A DNA stretch of 17,851 nucleotides from Erysipelotrichaceae bacterium (GTDB lineage: Bacteria > Bacillota_I > Bacilli_A > Erysipelotrichales > Erysipelotrichaceae). Position numbers and translations under genes: made by a program. Location of the stretch: assembly GCA_900754715.1 (NCBI GenBank), contig CAAEDX010000155.1:1-17851 (forward strand). Direction: 5' to 3'. The notes below the pieces were generated by a model, which saw only the letters and a list, made by a program, of their open reading frames with translations, made no database searches and was not told the origin of the DNA. This document shows positions 13,018 to 17,851 of this stretch, in pieces (position 1 is the first letter of the stretch; each line of letters begins with the position of its first letter).

Positions 13018-14373
13018 CTATTTATTTTTATATTTCGTGCCATAGCCGGCTTTGTTCTGCTGACGGCTTCTGGCGATGCCCATATCGCCGTCTGCCACCG
13101 AATCCGTAATGGTCGATCCAGCAGCGAGCAATGCGTTTTCACCGATGGTCACCGGCGCGATCAGATTGCAGTTGCTGCCGATGAAGGCGCCGTCCCGGAT
13201 GATCGTACGGTACTTGTTCTTGCCATCGTAATTGACGGTCACGACACCGCAGCCGAAGTTGACGCCGCTGCCGACATCCGCATCGCCGACATAAGTCAGG
13301 TGCGCGCATTTGCTGCCAGTGCCGAAATAAGAATTTTTAAATTCGACAAAATTACCGATGCGGCAGTCCTCCGCGATCTCAGTGTGGTTGCGCAGATGGC
13401 TCATCGGCCCGATGGTCGTCCGAGCCCCCACGCTGCTTTCCACGATCTTGCTGGAATCGATGCTTACATCGTCCGCGATCTTTGCATTGCGCAGAAATGA
13501 GTTGGACAGGATGGTCACGCGTTCTCCGATGACCGTGTCGCCCTGCAGGATGACATTTGGGTAGATGACCGTATCTTTGCCGATCTTCACGCCGACATCG
13601 ATATAGACCGTATCTGGATCGATGATCGTCACGCCTTCACGCATATGGCGCTCGCATTCGCGACGCGTCATCCATTTCTGTGCCCTGGCCAGATCGACGC
13701 GGTCGTTGACGCCCATCGTTTCCTGAGGATCATCCGCCACGATGGCATTTACCCGCAGCCCGCAGCGATTAAAGATTGCGACCAGATCCGTCAGATAATA
13801 TTCCTGCTGCGCATTGTCATTGCGGATATCCTGCAGATGCGCAAACAGCAGGCGGTTCTTGAAGCAGAAGATACCGGTGTTGATTTCCGTGACAGCCAGT
13901 TCCTGCGGGGTGCAGTCCTTTGCCTCCACGATCCGATCCACATAGCCTTCCGCATTGCGGATGATCCTGCCATACCGCTCCCCATCATCAAGCACAGCGG
14001 TCAATACGGTCATCTCGCTGTCCGCATTTGCCGCAAACACCTTTTCGATGGTCTCGCTCTGGATGCACGGCCCGTCTCCGTTGAGGATCAGCGTATCCCC
14101 GTCCATATCCTTCAAGCATTGTGCCTGCATCACCGCATGGCCGGTGCCTAGCTGCGGCTCTTGCACTGCGTAGCTCACGCTGTCTCCCAGATATTCCCGG
14201 ACGCTGTCCGCGCCATGCCCGACGACGACCACGATGTTGTCTACCCCGGCATTGCGCAGGCTGCAGACGATGTGCCCGATCATCGGCTTGTTGGAAACAG
14301 GATGCATGACCTTGTTCAACGCTGATTTCATTCTCGTCCCCTTGCCTGCCGCAAGGATGATTGCTGAACGCAT
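13018..14373 (-). CDS. glmU: Bifunctional N-acetylglucosamine-1-phosphate uridyltransferase / glucosamine-1-phosphate acetyltransferase
   Basis: 451 residues with both domains. The N-terminal pyrophosphorylase (about 1-230) has LAAGKGTRM (7-15), a GTGHAV motif, LNGDGP and EINTGIF. The C-terminal left-handed beta-helix acetyltransferase (about 250-451) has hexapeptide repeats, LRNHTEIAEDCRIGNFVE, LTYVGDADVG and VNYDGKNKYRT. Together these make UDP-GlcNAc for peptidoglycan and teichoic acids. The pyrophosphorylase loop that commonly reads GD-x-PL is GDGPC here. GGAGGT lies 8 nt before ATG 14373; another ATG between them is out of frame. The glmU-prs order is conserved in many Bacillota. Confidence 0.95.
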   Translation of the reverse strand: MRSAIILAAGKGTRMKSALNKVMHPVSNKPMIGHIVCSLRNAGVDNIVVVVGHGADSVREYLGDSVSYAVQEPQLGTGHAVMQAQCLKDMDGDTLILNGDGPCIQSETIEKVFAANADSEMTVLTAVLDDGERYGRIIRNAEGYVDRIVEAKDCTPQELAVTEINTGIFCFKNRLLFAHLQDIRNDNAQQEYYLTDLVAIFNRCGLRVNAIVADDPQETMGVNDRVDLARAQKWMTRRECERHMREGVTIIDPDTVYIDVGVKIGKDTVIYPNVILQGDTVIGERVTILSNSFLRNAKIADDVSIDSSKIVESSVGARTTIGPMSHLRNHTEIAEDCRIGNFVEFKNSYFGTGSKCAHLTYVGDADVGSGVNFGCGVVTVNYDGKNKYRTIIRDGAFIGSNCNLIAPVTIGENALLAAGSTITDSVADGDMGIARSRQQNKAGYGTKYKNK

Positions 14374-14404
14374 TTTCCATTACCTCCATTGTCTTCCTTT
14401 GTTT

Positions 14405-14413
14405 ATTTTACCA
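14405..14413 (-). promoter_or_regulatory. Extended -10 promoter of glmU-prs
   Basis: On the minus strand, TGG-TAAAAT. The -35 position is occupied by a run of eight T, with a GGTATACC palindrome immediately before that run. Confidence 0.5.
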
Positions 14414-14499
14414 AAATTCATAAGCAAAAAAAAGGTATACCGCTCATTTCGCGGGAGTTCACGCAGTTTCCAGCTTATATCATGGCTGCTCCCTGATCA

Positions 14500-14532
14500 T
14501 CAAAGACAAAACCGTGAGAGCTTCTCTCACGG
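14500..14532 (-). terminator. Terminator of the coiled-coil membrane protein gene
   Basis: CCGTGAGAG (14512-14520) / CTCTCACGG (14524-14532), 3-nt loop. On the minus strand it is followed by TTTTGTCTTTG. It lies 5 bp after the stop codon. Confidence 0.88.
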
Positions 14533-14537
14533 CATGC

Positions 14538-15770
14538 TCATTGCAGTTGATCCAGCCGGTCCTGCAGCTCACTGATCTGACTCTGCAAATTCTGAATCTG
14601 CGTATTGTAATTCTGGATATCTCTGGTAGTCGAAGAATTCAGCGAATTATACGTGCTCTCCGCCTCATTCATGGCCGTCTCGGCCTGCTGTGCCTCCGCG
14701 CCCAGTTCGCTCCACTGTGCATTCAGCTCTTCAAGCTGTGTGCTCAGCTCATTTCTGGTGGCCTCATCCGTCGCGGCATTATAAGCGTTCTGCACCTCTG
14801 TGATCTGATCGCTGAGCGCCCGCAGACGGGTCTCATAGTTGCCATCGTTATATGCATTGCGTGCCTCATTATACGCGGTCTGTGCCTGGGAAAGCTGCGC
14901 GTTCGCCGCATCGATGCGGCTCTGATAGCTGGCGATCTGATCCTGATAAGCGCTGATCTGTCCGTTGATCTCCGCGATCTCCCGGTTATTGTTCGTGCTC
15001 GGTGTCGTCGTATCGCTGCCGCTGTCTTGATCATCCGTACTGTTTTCGACCTGATCATAAGCGTCCTGCAGCTTAGAGAGTGCCTCATCGATCTCATCCT
15101 GGGTCGCGTCCTCATCGTCGATCACGGCTTTCGCGTCGCTCAGCGCGTTTTGCAGCGCGGTCCAGTCTGTGTCAGATGCATCGCCTTGACTCAGTTCCTC
15201 CACGCTTGAGATCAGATCCTCCAGCTGGCTCTTGTCCGGTCCGCTGCTGCCGCCGGAAGATACGACGGCGAAGATGATGCCCGCTGCCACGCCGATGATG
15301 ACCACTGCCGCGATGATGATCGTGATGATCTTATTGAAGCGGCTGGCCTCTTCATCATTGACCGCCTCTCCGGCAGTTTTTTTCCGTTCCTTCTTTCGCT
15401 TTTTCGTTTTTTTGCTCTCTTTCTGGCGTTCTTCTTCCTCAACCAGCTTTCTCATCTCATCCTCGCTGATGATGACCGTCGCATTGGTCTCATCATCCTC
15501 CTTTGGCGCGGCAGGTTCTTCATGCTGAGCGATGAACGAGATCTTCGTCCGGCCTAACTCCTCTTCCTGAGGCTGATCAGGTATATCTTCCTGCACCTCG
15601 ACAGCTTCTTCGCGCTGCGCCTGTATCGGTTCACGGGCCTGCACGCTGCCCGCTTCTTTCTTCTTCTTGAATTCCTGGATGCGCTGATGCAGTTCATCCT
15701 GTTCGTCGAAATCTTTCAGGATATCATCCAGATCATCGGTCTGGCCTTCCTGATTTTTCTTGTCTAACAT
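14538..15770 (-). CDS. Single-pass membrane protein with FIVAR-like region and extracellular coiled coil
   Basis: 410 residues. Residues 1-147 are strongly charged and probably cytoplasmic, with KKKK and KKTKKRKKERKK blocks (36-39, 120-131) and a conserved-looking TNATVIISEDEMRKL (95-109). One transmembrane helix spans about 148-170 (IITIIIAAVVIIGVAAGIIF). The positive residues before it place the C-terminus outside. Residues about 180-242 fit a FIVAR-type three-helix module (LQNALSDAKAVIDDEDATQ, IDEALSKLQDAYDQVE), common in wall-associated proteins. A Ser/Thr/Asn linker (243-262) leads to a heptad-rich coiled coil (263-410) ending at the C-terminus. A structural or wall-sensing role is possible but unproven. 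AGGAGGTG fixes the start. Confidence 0.8.
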   Translation of the reverse strand: MLDKKNQEGQTDDLDDILKDFDEQDELHQRIQEFKKKKEAGSVQAREPIQAQREEAVEVQEDIPDQPQEEELGRTKISFIAQHEEPAAPKEDDETNATVIISEDEMRKLVEEEERQKESKKTKKRKKERKKTAGEAVNDEEASRFNKIITIIIAAVVIIGVAAGIIFAVVSSGGSSGPDKSQLEDLISSVEELSQGDASDTDWTALQNALSDAKAVIDDEDATQDEIDEALSKLQDAYDQVENSTDDQDSGSDTTTPSTNNNREIAEINGQISAYQDQIASYQSRIDAANAQLSQAQTAYNEARNAYNDGNYETRLRALSDQITEVQNAYNAATDEATRNELSTQLEELNAQWSELGAEAQQAETAMNEAESTYNSLNSSTTRDIQNYNTQIQNLQSQISELQDRLDQLQ

Positions 15771-15796
15771 ACTCGCACCTCCTGAAGGTCATCCCT

Positions 15797-15805
15797 ATTC
15801 TATCA
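15797..15805 (-). promoter_or_regulatory. Extended -10 promoter of the coiled-coil membrane protein
   Basis: On the minus strand, TGA-TAGAAT about 27 bp before the ATG, with no recognisable -35. Confidence 0.45.
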
Positions 15806-15851
15806 CAAGATGCGGAGGCAAACTACATAAAATCACGATAAACGATGGCAT

Positions 15852-15879
15852 AGAAAATGCGAGAATCGACTCTCGCATT
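15852..15879 (-). terminator. Terminator of the comFA-comFC-csp operon
   Basis: AATGCGAGA (15856-15864) / TCTCGCATT (15871-15879), 6-nt loop. On the minus strand the hairpin ends in TTTTCTA. It overlaps the csp stop codon. Confidence 0.85.
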
Positions 15880-16075
15880 ACAATTTCCTCACATTCTGTG
15901 CCTGGGGGCCTCGTTCGCTTTGCATCACATCAAAGCTGACTCTGTCTCCTTGTTCCAGGAGCCGGAACCCATCCATCAGGATCTGGGTATAGTGGACAAA
16001 GATATCCCGGTCATCCATAGCAGTGATAAATCCATAGCCCTTGTCCTTGTTGAACCATTTTACCGTACCTTCCAT
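15878..16075 (-). CDS. Cold-shock protein (CspA family)
   Basis: 65-residue single OB-fold nucleic-acid chaperone. GTVKWFNKDKGYGFIT contains RNP1 (KGYGFI) and DIFVHYT is RNP2; both are intact, so it should bind single-stranded RNA/DNA. Length is standard. Of two adjacent ATGs, the second (16075) is 6 nt from GGAGG and gives the normal N-terminus M-x-GTVKWFN. The comFC stop TGA (16077-16075) overlaps this ATG by one base, so csp is the last gene of the comF operon and translationally coupled to it. It ends in a terminator. Confidence 0.93.
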   Translation of the reverse strand: MEGTVKWFNKDKGYGFITAMDDRDIFVHYTQILMDGFRLLEQGDRVSFDVMQSERGPQAQNVRKL

Positions 16076-16731
16076 CATTCCCCTCCTTCCTCGATATGCT
16101 GAAGCGGCTGGACCATTGTCTCAAACAACAGCGGATGAGCGCATAAAGTAACTGCTTCCACCTTAAGTGTATGCTTTTCCAACAGCTGGCATGCATGTTT
16201 CAGCGTGCTGCCGGTCGTGCAGACATCATCCAGCAGCAAGATACGCCCCGATGGCAGCGGATATTCCTGCTTGCGTTTCATGATCTCGCAGATCCGCGCG
16301 CGCTGATGGCGGCTCATGGCGGACTGCTTGTGATCCTCGCTCTTGTAAAAAGGCTCATACAAGACTTTTCCGCATCCTTCCAACATGCGCCTCAGCGGCG
16401 TAAAGCCACGCTCTATGCGCCGTTTCGCGCTGCTTGGCATCAGCACCCACGACCATCCCCGATATTGTCTGATCAGCCGAGCCATGACCTGCGAGAAGAA
16501 CACCGGCGCCAGCGCGGTGTCACGGCCTTCCTTAAATTGAAACAGCAGCTGTTCCATGAACGCATCATAGCGATAGAACGCGGTCAGCTTCAGCTCATCC
16601 AGCCGCAACAGGCGCGGGTCGGGACGCAGATGTGCCAGGCATTCGTTGCACAGCCATTCATCCTGGAGCAGCCACTGCGCAAAGGTGTATTGCTGCTCCA
16701 GCTCCTTCATGCAGATCCGGCATCTTGACAC
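16075..16731 (-). CDS. comFC: ComFC-type phosphoribosyltransferase-like competence protein
   Basis: 218 residues. The N-terminal zinc finger has CRIC (C4, C7) and CNEC (C28, C31). The C-terminal half is a type I phosphoribosyltransferase fold with the PRPP loop LLLDDVCTTGSTL (about 170-182). The middle holds the family segment RRIERGFTPL, close to the usual R-x-RGFNQ. ComFC proteins are needed for transformation and work with ComFA during ssDNA import. The start is the GTG at 16731, directly preceded by an in-frame stop; it keeps the zinc finger but has only a weak, distant AAGGA. It overlaps comFA by 25 nt, so translation probably depends on comFA. Confidence 0.9.
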   Translation of the reverse strand: MSRCRICMKELEQQYTFAQWLLQDEWLCNECLAHLRPDPRLLRLDELKLTAFYRYDAFMEQLLFQFKEGRDTALAPVFFSQVMARLIRQYRGWSWVLMPSSAKRRIERGFTPLRRMLEGCGKVLYEPFYKSEDHKQSAMSRHQRARICEIMKRKQEYPLPSGRILLLDDVCTTGSTLKHACQLLEKHTLKVEAVTLCAHPLLFETMVQPLQHIEEGGE

Positions 16732-17851
16732 AGCGTGTCATTCATCCTTTCCAGCTCGCGGATGCAGCGGCGCAGATCTGCGGTCTTCTTTGTGCACAAA
16801 AACAGCCCGCGGCCATCGGGGAAATCGATGTTGCGTCCGGCACGGCCGATCATCTGGATGAGACTGGCCGCGGTAAATACCGGATGCTCGCCATGCAATA
16901 CCGCCACTTGCACATCCGGTATGGTGACCCCTCGCTCAAGCACGGTCGTCGCAAACAACACCTCCTTTTTCCGTTCCCGATACTGATCCAGGACCTCATC
17001 TCTGTCCGCGCTCTTTGAGGAAAGTGCGGCGCACGAGAACAACGGGCGAAACAGCACTGCCAGCTGTGTGGCCAGCGCGATGGTCGGCACGAAGACCAGC
17101 GTCTGTTTTTGGGCCTGATGATTCTGACGCAGGAATCGGAACAGCAGCACATACAGCAGCGCGGCAGGCGCGCAGATGAGCTTGGGCACGATCAGCGGAT
17201 GACGGTGCGGACGTTCAAACAGCGTGACCATTTTCAGCCGGCCCGCTTCCACATCTTCCAGCATCGTTTCATCCGGGGTCGCGGTCAGATACAGCAGCTG
17301 TCCGCTGCAAGCCTGCATCGCGATCTCTTTCAGCATCACATTGCCTTGGTAAGGAAACGCGTCGACCTCATCCATGATGAGCAGGTCAAAGCAGCCGGTA
17401 TAACGGTAAAGCTGATGCATCGTGCAGACGATAAGATCGGCACGCACTTCATCCGTATGCCCTTCGCACACTTCCTTTACGTCCAGGCCCGCAAAGGCAC
17501 TGCGCATGCGTTCGGCGATCTCCAGCACGACCTGACGGCGCGCGATCGCAAAGCCTACGCGTTTTCCTTCACCCAGATAAGTGCGTATCGCCTCCATCGT
17601 CAATTCGGTCTTTCCGGCCCCGGTCGCCGCATAGATCAGCACATCATGACCATCCTTCAGTTCCTTCATCACGGTATCCACGGTGCGCTGCTGTGCCTTG
17701 GTCAGCGGATACTTCAGATGATAATCACAATGGATCGTCCGTTTCTCCCACACCGGCGGCTGAGGCCGCGTACCGACATCGATGCGGCCGAAAGCAATGC
17801 AGCGGCGGCAATACCAAGTGCCTTTGTCATTCCAGAAATATTCCGGATCCG
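16707..17851 (-). CDS. comFA: ComFA, ATP-dependent DNA translocase of competence (5' truncated at window edge)
   Basis: 380 residues are present and the frame stays open to the right edge; the GTG at 17753 is not the start, because coding upstream of it includes TWYCRRC, the second CXXC of ComFA's N-terminal zinc finger. About 80 residues are missing relative to B. subtilis ComFA. Helicase motifs: YAATGAGKTE (Walker A), DLLIMDEVDAFPY (DEVD, typical of ComFA), LTATPDE, TLVFVPTIALA and QMIGRAGR. It is a cytoplasmic PriA/RecG-like ATPase that helps pull single-stranded DNA through the ComEC channel. It heads the comFA-comFC-csp operon; its promoter lies outside the window. Confidence 0.93.
   Translation of the reverse strand, partial: DPEYFWNDKGTWYCRRCIAFGRIDVGTRPQPPVWEKRTIHCDYHLKYPLTKAQQRTVDTVMKELKDGHDVLIYAATGAGKTELTMEAIRTYLGEGKRVGFAIARRQVVLEIAERMRSAFAGLDVKEVCEGHTDEVRADLIVCTMHQLYRYTGCFDLLIMDEVDAFPYQGNVMLKEIAMQACSGQLLYLTATPDETMLEDVEAGRLKMVTLFERPHRHPLIVPKLICAPAALLYVLLFRFLRQNHQAQKQTLVFVPTIALATQLAVLFRPLFSCAALSSKSADRDEVLDQYRERKKEVLFATTVLERGVTIPDVQVAVLHGEHPVFTAASLIQMIGRAGRNIDFPDGRGLFLCTKKTADLRRCIRELERMNDTLCQDAGSA

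Noticed and set aside
13002..13142. Longer N-terminus for prs, reaching into glmU
   Set aside because: The added 47 residues overlap glmU out of frame and do not resemble PRPP synthetase; a good ribosome binding site precedes ATG 13001.
14414..14460. GC-rich repeat plus T8 tract (minus strand) upstream of glmU as a terminator or attenuator
   Set aside because: The CCGC/GCGG stem is only 4 bp and is separated from the T-tract by GGTATACC-type sequence, and a proper terminator for the upstream gene already lies at 14500-14532.
17751..17753. GTG 17753 as the start of comFA
   Set aside because: The frame is open to the window edge and encodes part of the family's zinc finger upstream of this codon.
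1..17851. Mobile elements, CRISPR arrays, toxin-antitoxin pairs or defence genes
   Set aside because: No transposase, integrase, spaced direct repeats or recognisable toxin/defence domains are visible. The small frames upstream of tsaC are better explained as one broken gene than as a toxin-antitoxin pair.

Overview
This is a gene-dense, mostly housekeeping stretch of a bacterial chromosome of medium GC content. AGGAGG-type ribosome binding sites, TTGACA/TATAAT or extended -10 promoters, a comFA-comFC pair, an Spx/ArsC-like protein, a two-domain GlmU followed by prs, and a possible sortase-type C-terminus all point to a Bacillota (Firmicutes) organism. I lean towards the Erysipelotrichia or a relative, but nothing here fixes the genus.

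Layout, left to right. Positions 1-155 hold the C-terminal tail of a probable cell-wall-anchored protein with a terminator. A metY-metA operon (279-2495) follows, for sulfhydrylation of O-acetylhomoserine; MetA carries the glutamate expected for acetyl-CoA use. A shared bidirectional terminator separates it from a minus-strand Lrp/AsnC regulator (2522-2980), which is divergent from a MATE exporter (3125-4489). A perfect 16-bp palindrome lies between the exporter's promoter and its start codon. The minus-strand tsaC gene (4534-5142) is preceded in the same direction by about 960 bp of decayed coding sequence (5126-6083). This can be rejoined into one ancestral protein of roughly 310 residues, interrupted by one stop and about six frameshifts.

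The plus strand then carries mnmE-tatD (6235-8345). A minus-strand Spx/ArsC-like gene (8368-8724) is divergent from a DbpA-type DEAD-box helicase (8802-10208). The helicase converges, with a 4-bp overlap of stop codons and no terminator, on a membrane-anchored polysaccharide deacetylase (10205-10984, minus). An unassigned gene at 11232-11975 looks like a zinc-peptidase relative that has lost its HE catalytic pair.

The rest is on the minus strand: glmU-prs (14373 to 12045; UDP-GlcNAc and PRPP synthesis), a single-pass membrane protein with a FIVAR-like region and a long coiled coil (15770 to 14538), and a comFA-comFC-csp operon running in from the right edge. DNA uptake genes are there translationally coupled to a cold-shock protein.

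Genes on opposite strands mostly share compact bidirectional terminators that overlap their stop codons. I see no RNA genes, CRISPR arrays, insertion sequences or phage genes, and no convincing new multi-gene system. The items most worth a second look are the possible pseudopeptidase, the multi-frameshift locus upstream of tsaC, the palindrome at the Lrp/MATE junction and the comFC-csp coupling.
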